Source: JAHDCJ01 sp039028895 (lineage in GTDB: Bacteria; Bacteroidota; Bacteroidia; Chitinophagales; Saprospiraceae). From it: 64,000 bases of DNA. Positions 9,230 through 17,959 of the stretch are shown piece by piece (the first letter of the stretch is position 1; every line of letters begins with the position of its first letter). The notes under the pieces are model-generated. The model saw only the letters and a list, made by a program, of their open reading frames with translations, searched no databases and was not told the DNA's origin. Location: positions 124,001 to 188,000 of the forward strand of contig JBCCHF010000001.1 of assembly GCA_039028895.1 (NCBI GenBank). Direction: 5' to 3'. The position numbers and the translations under genes are program-made.

Positions 9230-9670
9230 ATGTTTAAAAACAAGAACTCAAAAACCACTCGTCCTGAAGAAAAAGTACTCAACCATTCTCATAACAGTCT
9301 TGTCAAAGGAACTGTTGTTGACGGCAAAGTAAAGTCAAAAAGCGACATTCGCATTGATGGTTCTATCAAAGGAAGCCTCGATTGCCAAGCCAAAGTTGTA
9401 ATTGGCCCATCTGGTTACATCGAAGGTCAGATTTCTTGCAAGAACGCAGTAATTCTAGGCAGAGTGGAAGGTAATATCACCGTGTCTGAAACACTTAAGC
9501 TTGAAAAGTCTGCTCACGTGAATGGAGAGATCACAACTATGAAATTCATCGTGGCACCAGGCGCCGTTTTCAATGGCCAGTGTAAGATGGGAAAGCAAGA
9601 ATCAAATGTCTCAGCCAACTCCAGAAAGTCGACCCAAAAAGTTACACCACTCCAAAAAGAAGCCATCTGA
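9230..9670 (+). CDS. Bactofilin (polymer-forming cytoskeletal protein)
   Basis: This 146-residue protein is of the bactofilin family (formerly DUF583), which assembles nucleotide-independent filaments through a right-handed beta-helix. The core (~residues 18-120) shows the regular Gly/hydrophobic repeats of the fold, for example VKGTVVDGKVKSKSDIRIDG and SIKGSLDCQAKVVIGPSGYI. Both tails are polar and disordered, as is usual. It sits between the M23 peptidase and the AtpZ-like gene, whose start lies inside its 3' end. A role in envelope shape or in localising the upstream peptidase is inferred from context. Confidence 0.92.
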   Translation: MFKNKNSKTTRPEEKVLNHSHNSLVKGTVVDGKVKSKSDIRIDGSIKGSLDCQAKVVIGPSGYIEGQISCKNAVILGRVEGNITVSETLKLEKSAHVNGEITTMKFIVAPGAVFNGQCKMGKQESNVSANSRKSTQKVTPLQKEAI

Positions 9671-9860
9671 TCAATCTTTACTAAGGTATTCAGGATTGGC
9701 TTTTCAACTTGCGGTTACCATTTTTCTTGGCACCTTTGCCGGGCGCAAGCTTGATAATTTTCTGGAACTCGAAACCCATTACCTCACTATTTTGGGTGCT
9801 TTTATTGGTGCTGTAGCTGCATTTTACTATTTAACTAAGGATGTAACGAGCAGCGTTTGA
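9606..9860 (+). CDS. AtpZ/AtpI-like small membrane protein
   Basis: This 84-residue protein has two predicted membrane helices (SGLAFQLAVTIFLGTFAGR and LTILGAFIGAVAAFYYL), the pattern of the AtpZ/AtpI family encoded at the head of ATP synthase operons and linked to assembly of the c-ring or to magnesium supply. I chose the ATG at 9606 (MSQPTPESRP); it overlaps the bactofilin gene by 65 bases in another frame, which suggests translational coupling. The gene is followed with a TGATG overlap by another membrane protein. The usual next gene, atpB, is absent. Confidence 0.8.
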   Translation: MSQPTPESRPKKLHHSKKKPSDQSLLRYSGLAFQLAVTIFLGTFAGRKLDNFLELETHYLTILGAFIGAVAAFYYLTKDVTSSV

Positions 9861-10240
9861 TGGACCAAAAACAATTTCTTAAGCAGCTTGGGTTATTCTC
9901 CCTGGGTGTAGCAGTCATTATTGCTCTCCTCTATCTCATTCCAGCTATGCGGCCTGAATTTGGCTTTGCATGGTCTTGCTGGATCACTTTCATCCTTGTT
10001 ACTTATATCATGTACTGGCTGAGTATGCGTAGCCTTAACAGCCCAAGCAAAGGACTTTTCATTTCTGTGTCAATGTTACTCAATGGGTTTAAAATAGTTA
10101 TATCCTTGATTCTTGTGATTTTCTACTATCAATTATTCCAGCCAGAAACCAAACTATTTCTAATTCCATTTTTTATTACTTACCTGCTATACACTATTTT
10201 TGAAGTTTATATTTTGAGTAAATTAGCTAAAATGGCCTGA
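9860..10240 (+). CDS. Four-helix membrane protein, ATP synthase I-like position
   Basis: This 126-residue, very hydrophobic protein has four predicted helices (~9-28, 33-51, 62-82, 95-114). Its ATG at 9860 overlaps the stop of the AtpZ-like gene (TGATG), so the pair is translationally coupled. I do not recognise a motif. In Bacteroidota a small hydrophobic protein commonly sits between AtpZ and atpB and is treated as an AtpI-like accessory, so that is the best guess. Here it is followed after 11 bases by a biotin-carrier protein instead of F0 subunits. Confidence 0.75.
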   Translation: MDQKQFLKQLGLFSLGVAVIIALLYLIPAMRPEFGFAWSCWITFILVTYIMYWLSMRSLNSPSKGLFISVSMLLNGFKIVISLILVIFYYQLFQPETKLFLIPFFITYLLYTIFEVYILSKLAKMA

Positions 10241-10251
10241 GCCGATCTTCT

Positions 10252-10731
10252 ATGTTAAAAGCTGACGTCAACGAGGGACAATTTAATTTTGAGCTAAATC
10301 CTGATGATATGAACGATTGGGATATTATTGACCTCGGTGATGGAAAGTTTCATCTACTGATCGAAAACAGGTCCTATTCAGCCCAAATCATTGAAAGTGA
10401 CCCTTCCGGGAAAATACTTAGTGTAAAAGTTGGTCAAAATGTTTACCAGGTCAAGTTAGAGGATGAGAATGATCAATTGATCCGGAAAATGGGTCTTTCC
10501 AATCTGAACACCAAAAAGATCAATCAGGTTAAAGCACCAATGCCAGGTCTCGTTCTGGATATTCTGATTGAACCTGGTCAAAGCATTTCAAAAGGCGATT
10601 CTCTTATTATTCTGGAAGCCATGAAAATGGAGAATGTGCTAAAAGCACCCTCTGATGGTGTTGTAAAAGCTGTTCTGGTAGACAAAGGCGCCTCTGTAGA
10701 AAAGAATACCGTATTAATTGACCTCGAATAA
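10252..10731 (+). CDS. Biotin/lipoyl-domain carrier protein
   Basis: This 159-residue protein has a ~90-residue N-terminal beta-rich region and a C-terminal biotinyl domain from about 92 to the end. The biotinylation motif EAMKMEN is intact with Lys125, preceded by APMPGLVLDILIEPGQ. This matches the detached biotin carrier subunit of acyl-CoA (propionyl-CoA/methylmalonyl-CoA type) carboxylases that shuttles CO2 from the biotin carboxylase to the carboxyltransferase. Neither of those partner subunits lies in this window. A link to the methylmalonyl-CoA genes meaB and mutA further along is plausible but unproven. Confidence 0.88.
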   Translation: MLKADVNEGQFNFELNPDDMNDWDIIDLGDGKFHLLIENRSYSAQIIESDPSGKILSVKVGQNVYQVKLEDENDQLIRKMGLSNLNTKKINQVKAPMPGLVLDILIEPGQSISKGDSLIILEAMKMENVLKAPSDGVVKAVLVDKGASVEKNTVLIDLE

Positions 10732-10752
10732 CTTTCTTTTAATTCTCGCCTT

Positions 10753-11679
10753 CTACATATTCCTGTAGGCCAGGTCCACCATGTAATACAGATAGAATAT
10801 AAGCAGGATGCAGCCTTCCCAAAAGGATACCTTTTTATTCATGGTCACTACCATAAACATTATCGTAGCAATCATCATCAGAGGAAGGCTAAAGTTGGAA
10901 ACTTCTTCGGTAATGGTCAATGTTCCAAAAAATGAAGGAATCCCCATTACCGCAAATGTGTTGAAAATATTAGACCCTAATACGTTTCCCACTGCGATTT
11001 CAGGATTACCCTTTCTTGCAGCAACAACCGTTACCATGAGTTCAGGAACAGAGGTGCCAAAAGCAACCAGAGAAAGCGCTACAACATCCTTCCCTATTTC
11101 CAGAATTTCGGACATTTTGGATACAGAAAGAACGGTATACTCTGCTCCAAAATAAATTAGAACAACACTGGCTGCCAGCCGAAGGTAGACCCTAGTCGTA
11201 ACCTTTTCTCCTTTGACCCGATCTTCATTCTTTCCCGTCCGAATAGTATAAGTCAAAAAAAGTATGAGTCCAAGAAAGCATAACAAGGCCTCTCCAAAAT
11301 GAAAAGTACCATCTAATAGAAAGAAATAAAGCATAAAAGCAGACCCTACGAGCATTGGAGTGTCAATGTTCATAAGGTTGTAGCTGATCCGGATGGTCCT
11401 GGATATCATGGCTGCCACAGCCAATACAAGAAAGATATTAGTGATATTGGATCCCACAACATTACCTACAACAAATTCTGAACTATTGTCGAAAACAGCG
11501 ACAATGGAGGAAGCCAATTCTGGAAGAGAAGTACCTGCTGCAACGATTGTAACCCCAACAATAAAAGCAGGAACGCCAAGGTAAAGACCTATTTTCTCAG
11601 CTGCATCAACGAACCAATCAGAGGCTTTAATAAGCACTCCAAGTGCTACTACAAAGATCAATAACCAGGTAACAAACAT
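10753..11679 (-). CDS. CaCA-family calcium/sodium antiporter (YrbG type)
   Basis: This 308-residue inner-membrane cation exchanger is built from two inverted repeats of five helices. The two alpha-repeat motifs are clear: AAGTSLPELASSIVA with VGNVVGSNITNIF in the first half, and AFGTSVPELMVTVVAA with VGNVLGSNIFNTF in the second. The Glu of each (S/T)xPE motif is the cation ligand in this family. Length and topology are standard for K+-independent Na+/Ca2+ exchangers. It is convergent with the biotin-carrier gene, 21 bases apart. A TACATTTG box lies ~80 bases upstream. Confidence 0.93.
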   Translation of the reverse strand: MFVTWLLIFVVALGVLIKASDWFVDAAEKIGLYLGVPAFIVGVTIVAAGTSLPELASSIVAVFDNSSEFVVGNVVGSNITNIFLVLAVAAMISRTIRISYNLMNIDTPMLVGSAFMLYFFLLDGTFHFGEALLCFLGLILFLTYTIRTGKNEDRVKGEKVTTRVYLRLAASVVLIYFGAEYTVLSVSKMSEILEIGKDVVALSLVAFGTSVPELMVTVVAARKGNPEIAVGNVLGSNIFNTFAVMGIPSFFGTLTITEEVSNFSLPLMMIATIMFMVVTMNKKVSFWEGCILLIFYLYYMVDLAYRNM

Positions 11680-11755
11680 TAATACAAGTGTAAATTAATC
11701 AGAAATACTCTATTCATTCCTTAGAGGGGTGCAAGGGGATACAGAGGAAGTAGCA

Positions 11756-11763
11756 CAAATGTA
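11756..11763 (-). promoter_or_regulatory. Possible -7 box for the CaCA antiporter gene
   Basis: On the minus strand TACATTTG (11763-11756) matches TAnnTTTG and is identical to the box before gldK. No TTG lies at the expected upstream distance, so this is a half-match only. The rest of 11680-11900 shows nothing I can name. Confidence 0.35.
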
Positions 11764-11900
11764 GAGTTTTTATTGCTTACGGGAAATTGTTTATACCAAA
11801 ATCCTCATTTCATGGATATACTGGTATAAAAGCATTTTACATAAGGCTTCTTCTGTGTGCTTGTATGGTTGATCTCTGAAAGATCGAATTCAACATTGGC

Positions 11901-11931
11901 AAAAAAAAAGCCCCGCCATTTCTGACGGGGC
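11901..11931 (-). terminator. Rho-independent terminator after gldN
   Basis: On the minus strand a 6-bp G/C stem (GCCCCG/CGGGGC, 11931-11926 with 11915-11910) and a 10-base loop are followed directly by nine T residues (11909-11901). It begins 29 bases after the gldN stop and closes the gldKLMN transcript. Confidence 0.88.
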
Positions 11932-11960
11932 AATATCTTAAATCTAATCAGACCAGAATA

Positions 11961-12839
11961 TTAGAACGTCCAAAGGTCATGTTCGAAATTGAAGATTGAC
12001 TCTTTAACTTTTTCTGCTTCGAATAGGATATCTATACCTGATTTGTAATCCTGAATACGACGATCGTAAACATTGGATTCTTTCATGATATAGCTCGCAA
12101 AGAAGCGCATTTCCAAAATATCCTCCCAACTCATACGCTGAGCGTCATTAAGTGGATTGAATGCATAGTTACGGGCAAGAATTTCCCTGCAATCAGGGTA
12201 GTATGCCCAAAACATAGGATATTCAAATTTAAAGTTTCCATTGTCATCAAACTCCTCTTTCAAAGGAGCGATACCAAGTATGCGCACTTGCAAAGAAGAA
12301 GTTTCTTCGTCGAAGAACCAAACTTCCTTAATTCTGAAACGCTTAATATCTTCCCAGTTCAGGTCATTACGTACAATTTTAATCTTCTCTTCGTAAGTAT
12401 CAGGGTCGAAAGTAATAATAGTATCGACCGAGGTACCGATTGAGCTGACTTCATCAATCGTAAGTGCAGTGGTGAACTTATCATCTATGGTACTGTAGAG
12501 CGTAATCTCATCATTCATAGATGCATCAAGGAGAATATTGATGAAAGGCTTCTCAGGGTAAACAAAAGGTTTGTTCATTTTTTCCCTGACATCAACAACT
12601 CGCCAGATCCGCTTTTCCCAGAAGACATCTGCTTCACGGAGGTGATCATAGGTGAGCAATCTTTTTTCTTCCATCAGGTGCCTGTCGTAGACATCATCGC
12701 GAGGTGTTTCACGTTCGATTACAGGAACGCCGGATTCAGTAGGAATACCGCTTTCGCTAAGCACTGGTTGTCCGAATGCTGAAACGACCAAAAGAACGTT
12801 TACTACACAGATACCTAAAAGTTTCAGACTGATCTTCAT
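11961..12839 (-). CDS. gldN: T9SS ring protein GldN/PorN
   Basis: This periplasmic component of the type IX secretion system, partner of GldK in the outer-membrane-associated ring and contacted by GldM, has 292 residues. It has a signal peptide (MKISLKLLGICVVNVLLVVSAFGQ) and the family signature near residues 48-110 (DDVYDRHLMEEKRLLTYDHL, then ADVFWEKRIWRVVDVREK). The C-terminus ends FEHDLWTF. It is the last gene of the porP/gldKLMN run, 31 bases after gldM, followed by a strong terminator. Function follows from the family; nothing unusual is seen. Confidence 0.95.
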   Translation of the reverse strand: MKISLKLLGICVVNVLLVVSAFGQPVLSESGIPTESGVPVIERETPRDDVYDRHLMEEKRLLTYDHLREADVFWEKRIWRVVDVREKMNKPFVYPEKPFINILLDASMNDEITLYSTIDDKFTTALTIDEVSSIGTSVDTIITFDPDTYEEKIKIVRNDLNWEDIKRFRIKEVWFFDEETSSLQVRILGIAPLKEEFDDNGNFKFEYPMFWAYYPDCREILARNYAFNPLNDAQRMSWEDILEMRFFASYIMKESNVYDRRIQDYKSGIDILFEAEKVKESIFNFEHDLWTF

Positions 12840-12870
12840 TTGACTAGATTTTATTAATTTTTACAACTTT

Positions 12871-14430
12871 CTATCGGATTCTGAATACCATAGAGTTGAT
12901 CTTACGTCCGGCTTTATCACCAGGACAACGAGCTTTGATTTCATCAAAATAGTAGATGTCACCAGGCTTAGCTGACCTTACGAGGTTAGCGACCTTGCCG
13001 CTAAAGCGACCACCCTGATTTCTTTCGATGATTGGGTCAGCACGCTTTGGCACTTTAGCAATCTCGAAACCTTGGATGTTACAGCGTGCATCGAAGTCAA
13101 AGTTTTCAAGTACCGCACGGATACCTTCCTGAGCTTTGAATTCTCCAGTTCCCATCTGTCCTGACTTTTCTCTTCCGAGGAAAGCAACAGGGTCAGGAAT
13201 ACGCTTGACGCGGAAATCATAAGTAGTGTTCTGCAAACCTCCACCTGAAAGTGTGATTTTAGCATCACCTGGGGTAGTAACGATAACATTGTATTTGTTA
13301 TTACCCGTTTTGTTAAGTTTGATTCCACCTCCGCTACCAGAAACATTCAAGTCATTACTTGAAATACCGGCTGCAGCAACTGATACAGGGTTATCAACAC
13401 CGATGTAGAATACATTCATCTTATCAGCAGAAACTGTAGCTGAACGTCTTCCAACCTCGTATTCAAACTCTTTTCTGTAAGTATCCACCTTGTTTGTAAG
13501 TGGGTTGGTTACAGAAATTGATACATTATACTTCTTCGTCCCGATACTTGATGCTGAAGCAGAATAAGAGGCTTTACCTTCTTTCACTGGTAATCTCGAG
13601 CCATTAACACTAATGCTCATATTGCCACTCGCCTGAGTACTATAAGCAGAAAGGAAAACTTCAGCTTCATATTTCTCACCTTCGATGATGTAGCCCTTAC
13701 GAGCAGAAACTACAGGTTCGAAAGCGTCGAATTTGATATCCTCACCTGAAACTTTCTCATAGAGGTAGTTCAGGATGGCTGTTTCCGATGTTTTAGCATC
13801 GTTAGACATTTTTCCGAGTATCGGAAAAACAGCAGCAACAGGCATTTGGAGGAATTTGTAATCCGCCCATGTTTTCTTCTTACTGTCATCGGGAATATCC
13901 TCTACTTTTAGAGGCAAAGTTTCAGCCAATTGTTGGCGAACTGTATCATTTGCGATAAGCTCCAATAGGCTGGTTCTTGTTTCATTAATCTTATCTTCAA
14001 GGTCGTAACCCAGTCCTCTTACATTTTGTGCAGGGAATCCTTCACAAAGAAGGCGGGTAGTTACATCCTTGTCTTTTTTACGTTTCGGCTTCGTTGGATC
14101 CTCATCATCTGGACCACCTGCAGCTGCAAAAAGTGTATCGCGGACCATTTGAACATAATCGTTAAAGTCCTTTACGATAGTTCTTGCGTTTGTGGCTGCT
14201 TCTTTAAAAGCTTCGTTATCGTCGCTTTTATAGGCATCGGCCTGCTTTACGATAGCAGACATAACCTTGTCATTAGCGCCCTCTACGATTTCACTACTTT
14301 TCGTGAGTCCTTTATCAAGGGCAAAGAAAGCATTGATAATCTCGGCAGAAACGTTTAGTGCCAGCAGTGCGGTCAAAACCAGGTACATCAGGTTGATCAT
14401 CAACTGCCGGGGTTCCTTGGGTATTGACAT
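12871..14430 (-). CDS. gldM: T9SS motor protein GldM/PorM
   Basis: This 519-residue protein forms, with GldL, the proton-driven inner-membrane motor that powers type IX secretion and gliding. It begins SIPKEPRQLMINLMYLVLTA, the highly conserved GldM start with a single N-terminal membrane helix (~10-32) used for the motor core, followed by a long periplasmic shaft of helical and beta-sandwich domains to residue 519. An acidic/basic insert (GGPDDEDPTKPKRKKDKD, ~128-145) interrupts the first periplasmic domain. It lies 152 bases downstream of gldL and 31 bases upstream of gldN. Confidence 0.96.
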   Translation of the reverse strand: MSIPKEPRQLMINLMYLVLTALLALNVSAEIINAFFALDKGLTKSSEIVEGANDKVMSAIVKQADAYKSDDNEAFKEAATNARTIVKDFNDYVQMVRDTLFAAAGGPDDEDPTKPKRKKDKDVTTRLLCEGFPAQNVRGLGYDLEDKINETRTSLLELIANDTVRQQLAETLPLKVEDIPDDSKKKTWADYKFLQMPVAAVFPILGKMSNDAKTSETAILNYLYEKVSGEDIKFDAFEPVVSARKGYIIEGEKYEAEVFLSAYSTQASGNMSISVNGSRLPVKEGKASYSASASSIGTKKYNVSISVTNPLTNKVDTYRKEFEYEVGRRSATVSADKMNVFYIGVDNPVSVAAAGISSNDLNVSGSGGGIKLNKTGNNKYNVIVTTPGDAKITLSGGGLQNTTYDFRVKRIPDPVAFLGREKSGQMGTGEFKAQEGIRAVLENFDFDARCNIQGFEIAKVPKRADPIIERNQGGRFSGKVANLVRSAKPGDIYYFDEIKARCPGDKAGRKINSMVFRIR

Positions 14431-14582
14431 GACTTATTCTTTTTAAATAATGTTTACGGAATAAATTTAATTATACGTTCCAGGAAATCAGAGGTTGTAA
14501 AACTGCTATCCTAAAATGGATAACGCGATTTTTGAAAAAAGATACACCCTAAGGCAATTTTTTTCAGCCTCTCCTGATCCTC

Positions 14583-15164
14583 TTACTTACCACCTAATGG
14601 GTTTGCCATTGTGGTGAGGATGTTTCCATAAACAGAATTCAAAGAGCTCAAGTTCTGATTCAATGCCCCTAACTGCTCTTTATACATGCGGGTATCGTCG
14701 ATCGAATCATTAATGTTAGCCATAGCTTCATTAAGATTTGAGTAGAAATCACCAAGCTTTTTGATTTGCTCGCTGGTTCCTGTAAAATCAACTTCCTGCA
14801 ATGCCTGTAAAGATGAAAGACTTGAAGACATTGTACGCAATTCAGTAAGCATACCATCAAGCTGACCTTCCATTTTCTCAGTATTGATATCCATGTTAGC
14901 ACCTTGTGGTTCCCATCCTTCGACGGTTCCACCATATTTATCAAGGCCTGGATAGAGTTTTTCCCAGTAGTAATCCTTTTCAGGTCCGATCAGACCTAGG
15001 AAAAGGAAAATAAATGCTTCTGTAAGAAGACCTGCGGTCAAGAACTCACTAGCATAAGGTAAACTTTCGATTTTGAAAAGTGCTCCTACCATTACACACG
15101 CGGCTCCGACTCCGATAAGCAGGTTCTTTAAATACTTGAATCCTTTGGACTTTAAGAAACTCAT
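14583..15164 (-). CDS. gldL: T9SS motor protein GldL/PorL
   Basis: This inner-membrane partner of GldM has 193 residues with two N-terminal helices (~15-33 and ~38-60, the second containing LTAGLLTEAFIFLFLGLIGP). The Glu in LLTEAFIF is the conserved membrane acidic residue implicated in proton use in the family. The long C-terminal part is helical and cytoplasmic. It is slightly shorter than Flavobacterium GldL (about 215). The 129-base gap to gldK contains, on the minus strand, a C5 run followed by T6, which might act as a weak attenuator, though I could build only a 5-bp stem. Confidence 0.94.
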   Translation of the reverse strand: MSFLKSKGFKYLKNLLIGVGAACVMVGALFKIESLPYASEFLTAGLLTEAFIFLFLGLIGPEKDYYWEKLYPGLDKYGGTVEGWEPQGANMDINTEKMEGQLDGMLTELRTMSSSLSSLQALQEVDFTGTSEQIKKLGDFYSNLNEAMANINDSIDDTRMYKEQLGALNQNLSSLNSVYGNILTTMANPLGGK

Positions 15165-15293
15165 TTTTAAGGTTTTAAATTAATTATTAAGTTAAAAGGG
15201 TGTACGAAAAAAGGGGGTTATAGGTACATGATGGGAACAGCATTTTACTGCCCCCAACTTCTTTATTCCATTATTTTTTCTTGATAATGATAA

Positions 15294-16535
15294 TTATTGG
15301 AAATCATTAATTGAACGACCGAGGAAAGTCAAGGCGCAACGGAAACCAATGTAGGACTTGGTTGTGTCTTGATATTCCCAGTGACGTGAACCGGTTTGGA
15401 TATAGAAAGCAATATCTTTCCATGATCCACCGCGAATAACTTTACGTTTCCAGGATTGAGGATCATCATCTTCTGCATCCATACGGATGTCTGGATTGAG
15501 ATCGTGTTGGAAGGCATATCCATTTTCATAAAATGCTGAGGAGGTCCATTCTGCTACGTTTCCTGCCATATTATATAGGCCGTAGTCATTAGGGAAGTAT
15601 GCATCAGCTTTTACTGTGTAGAGACCACCATCTTCAGGATAGTTACCACGGCCAGGTTTGAAGTTAGCCAGGATACATCCTTTAGCATTACGTACGTAGT
15701 ATCCACCCCATGGGAAAGGCGCCAGGTCATGACCACCTCTTGAGGCATATTCCCACTCATGCTCAGTTGGCAAGCGGAAATCTTCTGTATTAACTTCGCC
15801 TTTACCTGTGCGATAAGCATCCCAGAACTTGGTTCTCCAGTAGCAGAATGCAGTAGCTCGTCTCCAATCAACTCCAACGACAGGATAATCATCAAAAGCA
15901 GGATGCCAGAAATAATTCCTTGTCATTGGCTCATTGTAAGAGTATGTGAAATCGCGTACCCAGACAAGAGTGTCAGGATAAACACCGATTTTATTCTTTT
16001 TGATAAACTTGGTCCTGTTAGACTGATAATGATCGTGGGCTGCACGTTTCCAGTCGTACCACTGATATTCATAGATCAGTTTCTGGTTGTTGAATTCCTT
16101 CTTACCGGCAAAACGCTCGTTTTCTGAGAAGTACATATCTTCCAACTCTTCAGAAGTATAATCTACATCCTGATCCCAATCAATATAAGACCCATCATCA
16201 GTTTCAACATAATGATCCATCCATGAATGCGCCATTGAATCACGTACCCAATTGACGAACTGGCGATACTCATTATTGGTAATTTCAGTATCATCCATGT
16301 AGAAACCTTGAATTGAAATTGAACGTGGACGTTGAATCATGGTGTGATTAACATCCTGGTCAGATGGACCAATGTGAAGAGTTCCAGAGGGAACGTATAC
16401 CATTCCGTATGGATTAATGCCTTTCCAGGCAGGTCTGTTCAGTACTCCAGTCAGCTGGCCATTGCTACCCGACTTACAAGCTCCTATAGCGGTAACCACA
16501 ATAAGTGCAAGCAATAGTCTTGAAAAATTTTTCAT
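15294..16535 (-). CDS. gldK: T9SS ring lipoprotein GldK/PorK
   Basis: This outer-membrane-anchored lipoprotein forms the periplasmic T9SS ring with GldN. It has 413 residues with a lipoprotein signal peptide ending VVTAIGACKSG. It carries an FGE/SUMF1-like sulfatase-modifying fold, as all GldK proteins do: VPSGTLHIGPSDQDV near the start, DDTEITNNEYRQFVNWV, RLPTEHEWEYASRGG in the middle, and YNMAGNVAEWTSSAF and RKVIRGGSWKD near the end. The fold is thought to be structural here. A good promoter match lies 58-87 bases upstream, so gldKLMN can be transcribed without porP. Confidence 0.95.
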   Translation of the reverse strand: MKNFSRLLLALIVVTAIGACKSGSNGQLTGVLNRPAWKGINPYGMVYVPSGTLHIGPSDQDVNHTMIQRPRSISIQGFYMDDTEITNNEYRQFVNWVRDSMAHSWMDHYVETDDGSYIDWDQDVDYTSEELEDMYFSENERFAGKKEFNNQKLIYEYQWYDWKRAAHDHYQSNRTKFIKKNKIGVYPDTLVWVRDFTYSYNEPMTRNYFWHPAFDDYPVVGVDWRRATAFCYWRTKFWDAYRTGKGEVNTEDFRLPTEHEWEYASRGGHDLAPFPWGGYYVRNAKGCILANFKPGRGNYPEDGGLYTVKADAYFPNDYGLYNMAGNVAEWTSSAFYENGYAFQHDLNPDIRMDAEDDDPQSWKRKVIRGGSWKDIAFYIQTGSRHWEYQDTTKSYIGFRCALTFLGRSINDFQ

Positions 16536-16592
16536 ATTCGCACCCGAATTTTTCGAAAGATAATTGGATTAAAAATTGAGTTTAGCAAAAGA

Positions 16593-16622
16593 CAAATGTA
16601 AATATAGTTTGTTTGAAAACAA
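16593..16622 (-). promoter_or_regulatory. Promoter of gldK
   Basis: On the minus strand TTG (16622-16620), 19 bases, TACATTTG (16600-16593) matches the Bacteroidota consensus. The expected start near 16587 leaves a ~50-base leader before the gldK ATG at 16535. It lies in the 335-base porP-gldK gap, which is otherwise AT-rich with no gene I can support. Confidence 0.65.
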
Positions 16623-16870
16623 TACAAAAAGAAATCCTTTGATTTTTACATTTGTTAGACACTTCTAATGCCTTGCGTTTATACTAAACGAAAATAATTT
16701 TCACTTAGTATGCTAACCCGGAATTTTCTTAATTTTTCGTTAAAAATTATTTTGCTCCGTAGAAAGCATTCAAGTTGGTTCAACCCTGCTTTTTTTCCAG
16801 TCTATGGTTTTTTGTTCGAAACGAAAGATTTTCGCACATTTCCTTCGATTCTAAACAGGATAAAACAAGT

Positions 16871-17854
16871 TTAATAAAACCTGGGGTTAAAAATAATCTT
16901 CGACGGTACTGAACCGCCAATTTTCTTTTTGAGGTTATAGTTCAGCATGATCTCGTGTGATCCGCTGTTGAACCCACTTAGGCCGGAAAGTGACATATCA
17001 TAGGCGTAAGCGAGCGTAATTTTTTCAGTAATTCCCATTCCTGCCATAAACACGAGGGCATCTACTGTATTCTTACTATATCCTCTAAACGAAACGCCGC
17101 CAAAAATATTGCCATTATACCTTACTAATGCTGAAAAATCTGCCTGAGTCTGTACCAGGTCCGATTTCACGAATAAGGAAGGGTGTATTACCAGCTTTTC
17201 ACCGAGCAACAAATTGTACCCAAAGCTGAGATAAAAAGTTCTTGAAAAATCAATTTTCGTGACAGAGCCCAAGGCGTAACTCGCAGAAGGCTCAAGCAGG
17301 TTGGCTACTGAAAATCCGACCTCAAACAACTCCGATTTATAGTAGGCACCTACATGCAAGGCAGGGGCAATAGCCGATTGCCTGGTTTCAGGAATAAAAT
17401 CATCATTATGATCAATCAGATTTCCTTCATATTCCCCATCAGGCGCTCTTAGTCTTGTGCCATCGAGCATTTTCTGTATCAGACCGCCAGCCACACCGAT
17501 CGAAAAATTCGAATTTTCGCCTACTCTGCCGATAAAATTGTAAGAAAGTGTGACAGATGTATTACGTTCAGCGCCAAGTATATCATTTTCCACATTCAAG
17601 CCTACCGCCCCACTGGCATAATACCATGGCAGATGAACGTTAATATTCTGAGTGATCGGGCTGCCATCAAACCCCAACCATTGTTTCCTGAAAACAGCAG
17701 TGGCACTTAAAGAATTGTCCAGCCCTCCATAAGCAGCATTGAAGTTATATTTGTTGAACATGTAAAGGCTGTACTGGGCAGCTTGTTGTCCAAATACAGA
17801 TGTGCCGCATCCGACAAATGTAATTATGGTAAGTAACAGTAAATATCTCTTCAT
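16871..17854 (-). CDS. porP: PorP/SprF family outer membrane protein
   Basis: This 327-residue outer membrane protein (from the ATG at 17854) belongs to the PorP/SprF family, which helps anchor T9SS machinery or substrates such as SprB at the surface. The leader MKRYLLLLTIITFVGCGTSV precedes QQAAQYSLYMFNKYNFNAAY, the family signature (FNxYxFNPA-like), and KQWLGFDGSP. The rest is beta-barrel-like and ends in Phe-Tyr (NPRFY), a typical barrel end. I prefer 17854 over the upstream ATG at 17935 because it gives the signal peptide. Position before gldK mirrors the porP-K-L-M-N order of Porphyromonas. Confidence 0.92.
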   Translation of the reverse strand: MKRYLLLLTIITFVGCGTSVFGQQAAQYSLYMFNKYNFNAAYGGLDNSLSATAVFRKQWLGFDGSPITQNINVHLPWYYASGAVGLNVENDILGAERNTSVTLSYNFIGRVGENSNFSIGVAGGLIQKMLDGTRLRAPDGEYEGNLIDHNDDFIPETRQSAIAPALHVGAYYKSELFEVGFSVANLLEPSASYALGSVTKIDFSRTFYLSFGYNLLLGEKLVIHPSLFVKSDLVQTQADFSALVRYNGNIFGGVSFRGYSKNTVDALVFMAGMGITEKITLAYAYDMSLSGLSGFNSGSHEIMLNYNLKKKIGGSVPSKIIFNPRFY

Positions 17855-17959
17855 TATAACATATTTCGAAATTCGTGCTTGCTGCATTTGTGATGGTGGA
17901 GCACCTTGCGCGCACAGAATTATAAATTTAACCAATATTTCGAAAGCATTGTGTTAAGA

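Noticed and set aside
15205..15290. Possible attenuator between gldK and gldL
   Set aside because: C5 followed by T6 on the minus strand looks suggestive, but only a 5-bp stem with a loop of over 30 bases can be drawn.
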